This document shows, one piece after another, positions 1 to 8,341 of a stretch of DNA of 64,000 nucleotides. The translations under genes were made by a program, and so were the position numbers. The notes below the pieces were generated by a model. It searched no databases, was not told the origin of the DNA, and saw only the letters and a list, made by a program, of their open reading frames with translations. This stretch comes from Occallatibacter savannae (lineage in GTDB: Bacteria; Acidobacteriota; Terriglobia; Terriglobales; Acidobacteriaceae), in assembly GCF_003131205.1 (NCBI RefSeq), contig NZ_QFFY01000006.1, positions 248,001-312,000 on the forward strand, read 5' to 3'. Every line of letters starts with the position of its first letter. The first letter of the stretch is position 1.

Positions 1-413
1 GATCTCATCGGAGGTCAGGTAAACCGGAATGCTCGCCTACGAGAAGTGAGACAAAAGCCTGGTACACCGTTTTTTCTTCTTTTCCAAATTTCTTCACGAT
101 CCCGGTAGCAGCTCTGCCACCCGGCTTCTTCAACAACAGCCTGGTACGCAGCTTTTCTTCTTTCGAAGAATCCTGCCATGCGGCCAATTGCGCGATGTGC
201 ATTCTGGGACAATCGGATGAATGTTTTCCAACACCGCAACGAACCTTTTTGGTCAGGCGACACCCAGCGGCGCTACAATCTTGCCGTTGCGAGACTACTT
301 ACTGGGCCTGTGGGAATCGATGATGCGAATTCTAGGAAGCACGCATCGAACAGGATCACGCCTGTGTGTATCTCTTCCTCAGACCTACAATGACATGCAT
401 GGAAGAGAATGTA
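1..413. other. Left-edge region without a clear gene
   Basis: No convincing gene was found. Two minus-strand frames are open here but show no recognisable domain. A direct repeat is visible: AGCCTGGTAC followed by a T/C-rich run at 56-83 and again at 138-165. On the minus strand the two copies would encode similar Lys/Glu-rich stretches, but in different frames. It could be the decayed end of a gene lying left of the window. Confidence 0.3.
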
Positions 414-1142
414 ATGGAGAGCCCGTACCGAGCCGTCGTGTATCTCGATCTGCTCGGCTTTGCGGCGTTAGTAGAAGAAAACCCGCAGTATTTCATGGCA
501 GCACCTCACCCGTCCTCCGATCCGACGACCTGGCCGCGGAACGAGGCCGCACAACGTCTTGCGGTTTTTCATCGCATCGTCGACTCGAGAATCTCGGCGG
601 AACAACCGAACCACGCGATGGTTTTTTCTGACTGTGCCTTTGGGGTGTTCTATACAACTCCGGCTTGCGCAGATTTTGCAGTATCGCTTATGCAGGAGTT
701 TCTTCGAGCGCACATCCCGATTCGTATGGGGCTCGGTTATGGAACCTTTGACGCAGGTGGGACCAATACGGCTTTCGTGAGAAACTCGACCGTCGTCCGA
801 TCCATGTTTGGCGGAACGTCTGTGGTTCGAGCGGTCTCCGCGGAAAGCTGCGGATGTAAGGGGATGCGAATCTTCATTCACGATTCGTTTTCTGCGGCCT
901 ACGAGAAGATCAGGAGTGAGAAGAAACATCAGTTCGTGCCACTGCCCGCTCAGTTCAAGTCCGTTTCCTGCGAGGTGAATTTCGTGGACCGGCTGGATCC
1001 GGAGGAGATCGGTCAACTTGCTGGCTCCATCCAGCAAATGGCACGGTCTGTCAAAGCCGAATCCCAGCATCATTACGCGGAAACGCTGGACGCTCTGTCG
1101 CGGATGATAGGCAAGGATCCCGAAAGAAACAGAGAAACCTAG
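414..1142 (+). CDS. Class III nucleotide-cyclase-like protein
   Basis: A 242-aa soluble protein with the signposts of a class III adenylate/guanylate cyclase core. Near the N-terminus, VVYLDLLGF resembles the FxDIxGF strand carrying the first metal-binding Asp. AMVFSDCAFGVF resembles the GDxxxAVF hairpin with the second Asp. IPIRMGLGYGTF resembles the IGINTG strand, and GTSVVRAVSAES resembles the G-N-AARLES region. No membrane segment or sensor domain is present. The ATG at 414 is preferred over an in-frame GTG at 366 because GGAAGAG lies about 7 nt upstream. Pycsar defence systems use class III cyclases, and the next gene is an MBL hydrolase, so a signalling role in defence is possible. Product and activity are inferred only. 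Confidence 0.6.
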   Translation: MESPYRAVVYLDLLGFAALVEENPQYFMAAPHPSSDPTTWPRNEAAQRLAVFHRIVDSRISAEQPNHAMVFSDCAFGVFYTTPACADFAVSLMQEFLRAHIPIRMGLGYGTFDAGGTNTAFVRNSTVVRSMFGGTSVVRAVSAESCGCKGMRIFIHDSFSAAYEKIRSEKKHQFVPLPAQFKSVSCEVNFVDRLDPEEIGQLAGSIQQMARSVKAESQHHYAETLDALSRMIGKDPERNRET

Positions 1143-1282
1143 GCGACTCGAAGTCCCACTTTGTTGCATACCGTCAACCAGGCGCGAGGCATTCGGTCGT
1201 CCGCATTTTGATCTGAAAGCAACCATCGTCGCTGCACATTCAACATGGGGAATGGAATTCTGAGCTGATGGGGGAGCACACA

Positions 1283-2157
1283 ATGCTGCGTTTCATCTTC
1301 TGGAATGTACAACATGGCAGTGCTGCATTCATTTCGACTCCGAACGAGCGCGCTATTGTGGCCGATCTCGGACCGGGATTGTCGATGAGGGAGGGCTTTT
1401 GAACCCCATAAGTGTGTTACGAGCCAACGGTTACTTAGAAGAGCTGCACTTGTTGATTTTGACTCATCCTCACTACGATCATCTTGCAGATATTCATTCG
1501 TTGACAGGGATTCCGATTCGCGACTTGATTGCGCCGCGAGTCCCGTTGCGGTTACTCGATACCGTGTGCGCAGAAGATCCCTCGACCCTAAACCAATATC
1601 GACAGCTATTTGATTCTTTCGAATATCAAATACCGTTCGGGCTGAAAAAGCCTCGGACTGACGACTGGGGTGGAGCGAAGATTACACCGTTTTTTCCGAC
1701 ATGCAATTCAGCCAACGTCAACAACTGGAGCGTGGTAATTCTGTTTGAATATGCAGGCGCAAAGTTGCTATTGACGGGTGACAATGAAGAGGCGTCTTGG
1801 AAGAACCTGCTTGAGGATAAGCGATTTCGGAAAGCTATTGCCGACGTCGACATACTCACGGCGCCGCACCACGGGCGATCAAGCGGCTTCTATCTGCCGC
1901 TATTCGACGTGATGCATCCCAAGTTGACGATTATTTCGGACGGTCCGTGTCAAGAAACGAGCATTACGGAAAACTACACGAGTGTGAGCTCAGGGACGGC
2001 CGTTGATCTCGGAGGAACGAAACAGAAACGAAAATGCGTTACAACGCGGCGCGATGGGAGCATTCTGGTCGAATTTCACGATAGTTTCTTCAACACAATC
2101 AGAGTCAGAGCCGAGCGCCCCAATTCTTCGACCGAGCGCAAGGTGCGGATCCTTTAG
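1283..2157 (+). pseudogene. MBL-fold hydrolase, split by a one-base frameshift
   Basis: The ATG at 1283 opens a frame reading MLRFIFWNVQHGSAAF, then a DLG strand, typical of ComEC-like MBL proteins, but it stops at 1400-1402. The rest continues in the -1 frame from 1399 and carries the metal motif THPHYDHL, then LLLTGDNE and TAPHHGRSSG. Adding one T to the four-T run at 1397-1400 joins the halves as EGFLNPISVL, which restores a normal protein of about 291 aa. The family binds two metals and hydrolyses phosphodiesters or related bonds. The gene may be inactive, may use slippage at the T run, or may be an assembly error. It follows the cyclase-like gene by 140 nt on the same strand. Confidence 0.75.
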
Positions 2158-2242
2158 TGCCCATGGATGATGGAATCATCACTTTGAAGTGGATCGGTGC
2201 AATAAAGACGGCCCGCTGCCGGAATCAAAACTTTTGCGGTTT

Positions 2243-2737
2243 TCATTGAGCGTCAACATTTGCCTTGACGCGCTTGGTAATGTATCCCGTCTGCTTCTTG
2301 TAAGAAAACAATAGCAATCCAAAAACGACCAGGGTCAGAGTAGGCAATTCTGCACGCTTTAACCCTGGGTACCTTTCCTCCAAGAGAACAATCCCTCCCA
2401 GCAGTATGAGAGTGATCAATAGCGTGCATAGTGTGCGGTACATGTTGTTCGTTTCGGAAAGTTCATCAATCTTAGGATCCTTTTTGCAAGCCGCAACAAA
2501 ATCTCGGTATTCGGCAAACCTCACGAAACGGACCCATTTCAAAAATGGTTCCACGAAAAGGGATCCGATGCGACTAATGATCAAGCCGTAGAAGTAATAC
2601 ACGAAAAGGCCTAACACCAAATTTTGCTGCACAAATTGGCGATGCGTGAGTTCAGTTGCGACGACCGCGAAAAGAGATCCAGGCAACAGGTAGTTGAAGA
2701 GATGGTAAGACGAGATTTTGCTTAGGAGTTCGTTCAT
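2243..2737 (-). CDS. Unknown four-helix membrane protein
   Basis: A 164-aa protein with about four hydrophobic segments: near residues 10-30 (after SSYHLFNYLLPG), 38-62, 103-120 and 130-145. A charged loop of about 40 residues separates the two helix pairs. I do not recognise a named family. It is convergent with the MBL gene to its left and divergent from xre to its right. Small membrane proteins beside nucleotide cyclases often serve as effectors in defence systems (known for Pycsar and CBASS). That role here is only a guess from position, and the opposite orientation argues against simple co-transcription. Confidence 0.6.
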   Translation of the reverse strand: MNELLSKISSYHLFNYLLPGSLFAVVATELTHRQFVQQNLVLGLFVYYFYGLIISRIGSLFVEPFLKWVRFVRFAEYRDFVAACKKDPKIDELSETNNMYRTLCTLLITLILLGGIVLLEERYPGLKRAELPTLTLVVFGLLLFSYKKQTGYITKRVKANVDAQ

Positions 2738-2877
2738 CTTTCTGCACCCTAGACTCGGCTAGTGTTCTCGAAAGCACCAGCTATCACTGGCTGATCGGTG
2801 TCAATCGGAGCTCTGACCTGACACTTTCAATCAGGATTCTCGGTATTCAATCTGCTATTGAGCGCTTCGCGTCCGCA

Positions 2878-2891
2878 ATGTAAGCTTACAT
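2878..2891. promoter_or_regulatory. Palindromic operator before xre
   Basis: ATGTAAGCTTACAT is a perfect 14-bp palindrome ending one base before the xre start codon at 2893. A variant with one mismatch in its 12-bp core occurs at 3945-3956. Its position fits autorepression by the XRE protein. Confidence 0.6.
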
Positions 2892-2892
2892 C

Positions 2893-3237
2893 ATGGAGAC
2901 GCTGGGAACCTTCATTCGCCGAAAGCGAGAGGCGAAAGACATTTCCTTACGGGAGTTCGCGCGACGAATTGGTGTGTCAGCCGCGTTTGTCTCGGACATT
3001 GAACTTGGAAGACGGTACCCGTCCGAAGACTTGCTAGCCAAAATCGCGGACGAGTTGGAAGTTGAGATCGAAGAGCTCAGAAAGCTCGACACCAGGGCTC
3101 CGGTTGAGGACATCAAGAAAATGGCGGAAGCAGATCCGGCCTTTGGTCTTGCATTCCGAACCTTGGTGGATCGGAAAGTTAAGGCCGAAGACTTGCTCGA
3201 TTGGGCACGACATCAAGCAAAACCGAGGAAGTCGTGA
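2893..3237 (+). CDS. XRE-family transcriptional regulator
   Basis: A 114-aa protein with a Cro/C1-type helix-turn-helix over about residues 5-60 (FIRRKREAKDISLREFARR, then VSAAFVSDIELGRRYPS). A short helical C-terminal part of about 50 residues follows. The family binds small palindromes as a dimer, and one abuts this start codon. The stop overlaps the GTG of the ImmA/IrrE gene as GTGA, so the two are translationally coupled. Such pairs usually act as a repressor and its antirepressor protease. The natural target set here would be this gene pair and the MBL-E2/E1/JAB pair that follows. Confidence 0.9.
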   Translation: METLGTFIRRKREAKDISLREFARRIGVSAAFVSDIELGRRYPSEDLLAKIADELEVEIEELRKLDTRAPVEDIKKMAEADPAFGLAFRTLVDRKVKAEDLLDWARHQAKPRKS

Positions 3238-3923
3238 AGACCTCCAGGGCGTCGAGAGGGCCGTTCCGAGAGAGGCCGTACTTTACTTCCAATCAGATTG
3301 AATCCATTTGCGAGGACGCGCTTCGCTCGGTAGATCTGATGCCGGACCAGCCTGGTCCCACTCGAATCGAGCGTTTTGTCGAGAAGCGGTTCAAGATTTT
3401 TCCCGACTACGTTGATCTTCCTGAGGGTGTGCTTGGCTATACCGCCTTCTCACTCGATGGGCCCGCAAGGATGGTCGTGTCGCGGTCCCTGGCGGATGCA
3501 AATACCAGGACCTCCGACCGCCGCATCAATACGACCCTTGCACACGAATCGGGACACTGTCTATTGCATGCTCATCTCTTTGCTCTCAAGGAAATGTCTG
3601 CGGGGCTTTTTGATCAAGACACCATCGAGTCCAATGTTCCAAAGATTCTCTGTCGGGATGAAGTGGCCGGCGAATACGACGGTAAATGGTGGGAGTTTCA
3701 GGCGAACGCCTCGATTGGACCGTTGCTTCTTCCAAAGCAACTGCTGACGGACGCTTTGTCCCCGTTCTTGGAAGCCCAGGGGCTCCTCGGCATTCCCGCT
3801 TTGCCTGACGAGCGGCGAAGACCAGCGGAACAGGCGGTCGCCGAGATATTCGATGTGAATCCGGTCGCCGCCCGAATCCGATTGCAGCAACTGTACCCGC
3901 CTTCACGTCAGGATACCCTGTAG
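3234..3923 (+). CDS. ImmA/IrrE-family metallopeptidase
   Basis: A 229-aa protein with the zincin motif LAHESGHCLLH (HExxH) near residue 103. Family members cleave partner XRE repressors when induced, for example ImmA on ImmR in ICEBs1 or IrrE on DdrO in Deinococcus. The GTG at 3234 is chosen because it overlaps the xre stop and has GAGGAA just upstream; an in-frame TTG at 3201 is possible. The C-terminal 100 residues are helical and could sense the inducing signal. It is encoded directly before the MBL-E2/E1/JAB pair. Confidence 0.88.
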   Translation: MKTSRASRGPFRERPYFTSNQIESICEDALRSVDLMPDQPGPTRIERFVEKRFKIFPDYVDLPEGVLGYTAFSLDGPARMVVSRSLADANTRTSDRRINTTLAHESGHCLLHAHLFALKEMSAGLFDQDTIESNVPKILCRDEVAGEYDGKWWEFQANASIGPLLLPKQLLTDALSPFLEAQGLLGIPALPDERRRPAEQAVAEIFDVNPVAARIRLQQLYPPSRQDTL

Positions 3924-3944
3924 TCGGCTTGCATTTGTCCGCAC

Positions 3945-3956
3945 TGTATGCTTACA
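3945..3956. promoter_or_regulatory. Second copy of the xre operator
   Basis: TGTATGCTTACA differs at one base from the palindrome core TGTAAGCTTACA before xre. It lies 17 nt upstream of the MBL start at 3974, where a bound repressor would block transcription or initiation of the MBL-E2/E1/JAB pair. Confidence 0.55.
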
Positions 3957-3973
3957 CTGTGTACGGAGGCGGT

Positions 3974-5149
3974 ATGGCAAAACTCGACAAAAATTTCGCC
4001 CTCCCTACGAAGGGCTTCGTCCAATGGCCGGTTGGCACCGGCGATAGTACAACCATCTGCGTGACCGACGAGATCGTTACGCAGGTGGATCTTCACCATC
4101 TAGCAGCATCTGAGAATGATGATGATCCACATACGCCCATCGTTGATCGCCTTATTGCACTTTTGCCCAAAGTCGGAAAACGTCCTTATCTTGCTACCTT
4201 CGTCCTGACTCACCCGGATGAAGATCACTGCCTCGGCTTCAAAGAGCTGCTTTCCGGGGTGGATATTGGAGAACTCTGGTTCAGTCCCCGCATTTTTCGC
4301 GAGTACAAGAAGGACCTTTGCGACGATGCGCTTGCATTTCGCGAGGAAGCGGTGCGGCGGGTTCGGAAGACGATCAAGAACAAAGGCGATGTCGTAAGTG
4401 GAGATCGTGTCCGCATCATCGGTTACGACGATCTCTTGAAGGAAGATGAATACAAGGACTTCCCTCGCGGATGTTTCTCGGTCCCAGGCCATGAATTGTT
4501 TGAACTGGATGGAGTAGACCTTGCAGAATCGTTTCGAGTATTCCTGCACGGACCCTTCAAGGACAGCTCCGAGGGCGAACGGAATGACTGTTCAATCGCA
4601 ATGCAGATTAGGCTGGAAGTGGAGGGAGGTCAATCCTTCATCATGCTACTGGGAGATCACTGCTATCCGACGGTAAAAAAGATCTTCGAGTACAGCGACG
4701 ATGCTGATGTGCAATGGAACGTCTTTGTTGCTCCTCATCACTGCTCAAAATCAGTCATGTATTGGAAGGATTCAGGAGCCGAGACCGCCACCTTACGCCA
4801 GGACGTGCTGGACCTCATTGAAGGCGCAGCGCATAAGCTGGGCTACATCGTTGCGAGCAGCGAACCGATCCCAACCTCAAATCAGTCGGGCGATAACCCG
4901 CCTCATGCGAGGGCGAAGGCACGATATCAAGAGATTGCGCCGACCGATTTCCTCTGTACTCAAGAACACGGCGGAGAAGAGCAACCGGTGCCGATCGTTT
5001 GGGAAGCGACGAAGAACGGCCTAGTGTATGTATCACCCTCTAAAAAGACCGCGAAAAAGGAGGCCGCGTCCCTCACTTCCGCTGCCACTTTCGCACGCGG
5101 ATCGGAGGGCCCGCCCGCAACGCGTGTAGGCTTCGGGGCAAGAGAATGA
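3974..5149 (+). CDS. MBL-fold hydrolase linked to an E2-E1-JAB protein
   Basis: A 391-aa protein of the ComEC-like metallo-beta-lactamase fold. Near residue 79 it has LTHPDEDHCLGF (HxxxDH metal motif), then IMLLGDHCYPT and FVAPHHCSKS as later metal-binding strands. The last 35 or so residues look disordered (Lys/Ala/Ser-rich) and end GFGARE. The ATG at 3974 has GGAGG four bases upstream. The stop overlaps the next ATG as ATGA, so it is coupled to the E2-E1-JAB protein. MBL genes beside prokaryotic E1/E2/JAB genes have been noted in comparative studies of bacterial ubiquitin-like systems. It may be an effector nuclease/hydrolase or the substrate for conjugation. Confidence 0.85.
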   Translation: MAKLDKNFALPTKGFVQWPVGTGDSTTICVTDEIVTQVDLHHLAASENDDDPHTPIVDRLIALLPKVGKRPYLATFVLTHPDEDHCLGFKELLSGVDIGELWFSPRIFREYKKDLCDDALAFREEAVRRVRKTIKNKGDVVSGDRVRIIGYDDLLKEDEYKDFPRGCFSVPGHELFELDGVDLAESFRVFLHGPFKDSSEGERNDCSIAMQIRLEVEGGQSFIMLLGDHCYPTVKKIFEYSDDADVQWNVFVAPHHCSKSVMYWKDSGAETATLRQDVLDLIEGAAHKLGYIVASSEPIPTSNQSGDNPPHARAKARYQEIAPTDFLCTQEHGGEEQPVPIVWEATKNGLVYVSPSKKTAKKEAASLTSAATFARGSEGPPATRVGFGARE

Positions 5150-7566
5150 CAGCTGGTCAGGCGATGGCACTGGAGCAGCTTCGAGAGATCGAAGCTGCTC
5201 CAGATAGCCCTCTGGAAATAATTTCGTTTGCAGAACAGAAGAATGGAAGGCTAGCTGTCTATATCAGCGTGGATTGCAGCACCGTCCCGCAAAGCCCCGA
5301 AGGCATGCCCCTGCGCAATCGGGAAAAGCTCAAAATATACGTTCCATCTGATTTCCCGTTTTCTCATCCGCTGCTATACAGCACTCATCGGCGGTGGGAG
5401 GGTTTTCCTCACGTCTATTGGGCAACATACCTCTGCCTCTACCAGGCACCGGACACGGAGTGGAACCCGTCGGACGGTATGTTCGGGTTCGTAGCCCGCA
5501 TCGACACATTTCTGCGGGATGCTGCTCTGGGAAGGCTCGAACCGGTAGGTGCCGCACTGCATCCTCCAACGACTCCGGATGCAGGAAGGTACGATCTGCC
5601 GACAATCGTCCCGCAAGCCAACGCTCCAACGGTTTCGGATCAGCCGTGGTTCGGATTTGCTCTGATTCGACAAGTCTCCGAGCGCCGCATCGATATTGAT
5701 GGTTGGGAGTCTCTTTTTGCCGACGTGTGGCCGACTACTCCGGTTGCTCCGGCGCTATTGCTTGCAGAACCATTAAGCCATCTGTTTCCTGACACGATAG
5801 GAAAGCTCATTTCAGAACTCAGTGTACGCGGAATCAGCCGGAGTCATCTGCTGGCGATCATATGCTGTGGCCTTGACATGACCCCAAGTGATACTCCACT
5901 CATTTTGGTCATAGGTGCGCCGATGCGAGGCACCAAAGGACACCAAGACCTGAAGCAACATTTGACCGCCTGGTATTTCGATCCTGAAACGGCGGGTGCG
6001 CTGCGCCTGACGATGCCGCGGCCGACCGACAATGAAGAGCTTCGACAAATTCGTGCAGATCTCGAAGAGGCACTCCTCAAAGCCCTGGCTCCTTGCCCAA
6101 TCCATTGGTGCCCCGTGCTCGAAGCACGACCGGAAATCATTGTCCGCCGAGACGTGAAAACTTCCATGAATTGGTTCATCGGAAAGCAGGTCACCGTATG
6201 GGGGTGCGGGGCAATTGGAGCACAGTTAGCCGAAGCGCTGGTGCGTGCCGGAATTGATCGTTTGGTGCTCTACGACGACGGGATCATCAAACCGGGCGTG
6301 TTGGTTCGTCAGCCATATGAAGATCGGGACATCGGCTTCCCCAAAGCCGAGATTCTTAAGCGACGTTTGCTTGCGATCCGGCCAAGCCTCAATGTCGAAG
6401 CCCACGTGGGAGACGTCAAGCGCCTAGCGCTCGGTCGGTCAGATTGGCATGACAATGCCGATCTCGTTATCGATGCCACAGCCTCACGATCAGTGCTCAC
6501 GAAACTCGAATTACGGCGAAAGGCGGATTTTTGTCCCGTGCCAATCGCTTCTTTTGTAATAGGCCCAAAGGCGCGGAGGGGACTGCTAATCGTCACTGGT
6601 CGAGGTCACTCCGGGGGCCCATTCGACGCAGCCCGGGCTGCGAAATTACAGTTGCTTCGTTCGTTTCCGTCGTCGCCCTACCTTTCGGACTTCTTTCCAT
6701 TGACTTCGCACGAGCATTTTCAGCCGGAGCCGGGGTGCTCAGAACCTACATTTGTGGGGTCATTTGCTGACGTAGCAGTCTTATCGCATTCGATGTTGAA
6801 CGCGCTGCCAGAGGCTTTGACTTCCATACACAATTCCGAAGCCGCGATTTGCTTCTGCAGCCAGCCGACCAACTCCAAGGTCGACCCTACCATTCGCCTC
6901 CGCGTCGCAGGGCGCATCATTAGCCATGATCCGCAAACGGGTTTTGAGGTGCGGATCAGCGATGAAGCGTGGGCAAAAATGCACTCGGCGATTGATCGTA
7001 GTGCGTGGAAGCATGGGAGGCGCGTCGAGACGGGCGGCATTGTCCTGGGCGAAAAGGACGAAGTACTGAAGATCATCTGGGTGGATGAAATGTCTGGCCC
7101 CCCAAAAGACAGCGTCCTAACGGAGGCTGAATTCATCTGCGGCGTCGACGGCACTGCGGCCCTTCACAAGAGGCGTGATTTAGAATCCCGGGGCTCGATT
7201 CGCTATCTGGGAATGTGGCATACTCATCCGGATTCAGCACCGTTGCCAAGTCGCACCGATATGACGGCAATGAGCTCTTTGTCGAAGCAGACCGGTGCTT
7301 CCAATGCGCACGTCTTGATGATGATCATCGGAACGCCATATCAAGGACTGTGCCTCGCTACGTATGTGTTTTCCCGAAGAGAGATCCTCAGCAACGCCGT
7401 GGTGCGAACCTGTGCGCTTCTGTTTCCTCCGTCTCTATTCGGGCTGGCGGAAAGGCGACAGAGCGTGCTCCATACGTTGATCGCGGGGATGCGCGGAATT
7501 GCTGACCGACTCCGCCATCAGAAGATTCGAAGCTTCGCCACAACCCAAGATAAATTGCTGCAATAG
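5146..7566 (+). CDS. E2-E1-JAB triple-fusion ubiquitin-like protein
   Basis: An 806-aa protein with three domains. Residues 1-150 are E2-like: HVYWATYLCLYQ holds the candidate catalytic Cys near residue 96, followed by the usual WNPSDGMFGF. About 340-560 is an E1/ThiF adenylation domain, with the Rossmann loop WGCGAIGAQLAEALVRAG near 352, LYDDG, and the RQPYEDRDIGFPKAE Arg/Lys segment. About 610-760 is a JAB/JAMM isopeptidase with ETGGIVLGE and WHTHPDSAPLPSRTD (HxH...D zinc motif) near 690. Separate Cap2 (E2-E1) and Cap3 (JAB) do these jobs in type II CBASS; here one chain could both attach and remove a protein C-terminus. No ubiquitin-like gene or CD-NTase is visible nearby. Confidence 0.92.
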   Translation: MTAGQAMALEQLREIEAAPDSPLEIISFAEQKNGRLAVYISVDCSTVPQSPEGMPLRNREKLKIYVPSDFPFSHPLLYSTHRRWEGFPHVYWATYLCLYQAPDTEWNPSDGMFGFVARIDTFLRDAALGRLEPVGAALHPPTTPDAGRYDLPTIVPQANAPTVSDQPWFGFALIRQVSERRIDIDGWESLFADVWPTTPVAPALLLAEPLSHLFPDTIGKLISELSVRGISRSHLLAIICCGLDMTPSDTPLILVIGAPMRGTKGHQDLKQHLTAWYFDPETAGALRLTMPRPTDNEELRQIRADLEEALLKALAPCPIHWCPVLEARPEIIVRRDVKTSMNWFIGKQVTVWGCGAIGAQLAEALVRAGIDRLVLYDDGIIKPGVLVRQPYEDRDIGFPKAEILKRRLLAIRPSLNVEAHVGDVKRLALGRSDWHDNADLVIDATASRSVLTKLELRRKADFCPVPIASFVIGPKARRGLLIVTGRGHSGGPFDAARAAKLQLLRSFPSSPYLSDFFPLTSHEHFQPEPGCSEPTFVGSFADVAVLSHSMLNALPEALTSIHNSEAAICFCSQPTNSKVDPTIRLRVAGRIISHDPQTGFEVRISDEAWAKMHSAIDRSAWKHGRRVETGGIVLGEKDEVLKIIWVDEMSGPPKDSVLTEAEFICGVDGTAALHKRRDLESRGSIRYLGMWHTHPDSAPLPSRTDMTAMSSLSKQTGASNAHVLMMIIGTPYQGLCLATYVFSRREILSNAVVRTCALLFPPSLFGLAERRQSVLHTLIAGMRGIADRLRHQKIRSFATTQDKLLQ

Positions 7567-7730
7567 GTCATCCGAGAGCTTTTGTTTTTCTCCGTTGAGG
7601 AGATTCTGGGGACAAACCATCCTCGATAGATCAAACCAATAGCACTATAGAGAAGAAGTCCTGGACTCTTGAAAAGCGCGGCTGTACGGTGTGGCACATG
7701 ACGGCAGGAACCGAGCCGTCGGAGGTGCCA

Positions 7731-8045
7731 ATGAGGATCACGCTCACGTCCCCCGCCCGGCGCAGAATCTTCCGCTGGAAGTTCCCGCGCCGTTTTCCCA
7801 AAACCCTGTCCTTCGTCACAATCATCCTGCTTGTCCCAGTAGTAGCGGTCGCGCAAAGCGGATCGCCGTTTGATATCGGGTTCACTGCTCTCCAAAACCT
7901 CTTCACTGGAAAGGTTGCCAAGGTTGCCAGTCTGATCGCGATTGTCGGCGGATTCGCCAAAGAACGGGAGGGGCACTCGTTCGCGAATAGAAGGTCCACC
8001 GCTCCGACATCGGGCGGTCTTCGTCGCTTTGGCCGCCGGCGGTAA
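7731..8045 (+). pseudogene. Truncated VirB2/TrbC-like pilin
   Basis: The ATG at 7731 has GGAGG five bases upstream. The product starts with a basic N-terminus, a signal segment ending VVAVAQ, then SPFDIGFTALQNLFTG and VAKVASLIAIVGGF, the first hydrophobic helix of TrbC/VirB2 pilins. The second helix expected after the GGF motif is missing and is replaced by a basic tail. Intact pilins are about 100 aa with two helices. It is probably a relic of a type IV secretion or conjugative element, and no other such gene is visible here. Confidence 0.6.
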
Positions 8046-8280
8046 ACATCGCTCGACCCTCGGCGGTTCTCGGCGCGCGTGTCCAGTGGAGATTGGTTAG
8101 GCTGATCCGGCATCAGTCTAAGGGGCGGGGCAAGGGCGAATTTGTTCATGTCCTATCTTCGGCTGTGTGCAAGAAATGTGCCGCGAAGGGAAGAGCCGCC
8201 AAGCCAGCGGCAGAGAGCATCACCGCGGCGATTTGCAAAACATCCACGACGATGACAATGAGCGACTTGCCCTGATATGG
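8046..8280. other. Intergenic region before padR
   Basis: No gene was recognised between the pilin relic and the padR control region. Short open frames on both strands lack domain signals. Confidence 0.3.
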
Positions 8281-8339
8281 CTGTCTCCTTGACGAGAAAG
8301 GAGACAGCGTGTACTCTCCTTTCCCAGATAGGAGAGAGT
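8281..8339 (+). promoter_or_regulatory. Two tandem inverted repeats before padR
   Basis: CTGTCTCCTT (8281-8290) pairs perfectly with AAGGAGACAG (8298-8307). CTCTCCT (8314-8320) pairs with AGGAGAG (8330-8336). The two palindromes share the TCTCCT/AGGAGA arms. The right arm of the second contains the likely Shine-Dalgarno sequence of padR. They could be PadR operators, an RNA hairpin hiding the ribosome site, or both. Confidence 0.55.
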
Positions 8340-8341
8340 CT

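Noticed and set aside
468..1283. Long minus-strand frame opposite the cyclase-like gene
   Set aside because: It lies fully over a gene with clear domain motifs and its product has no recognisable domain.
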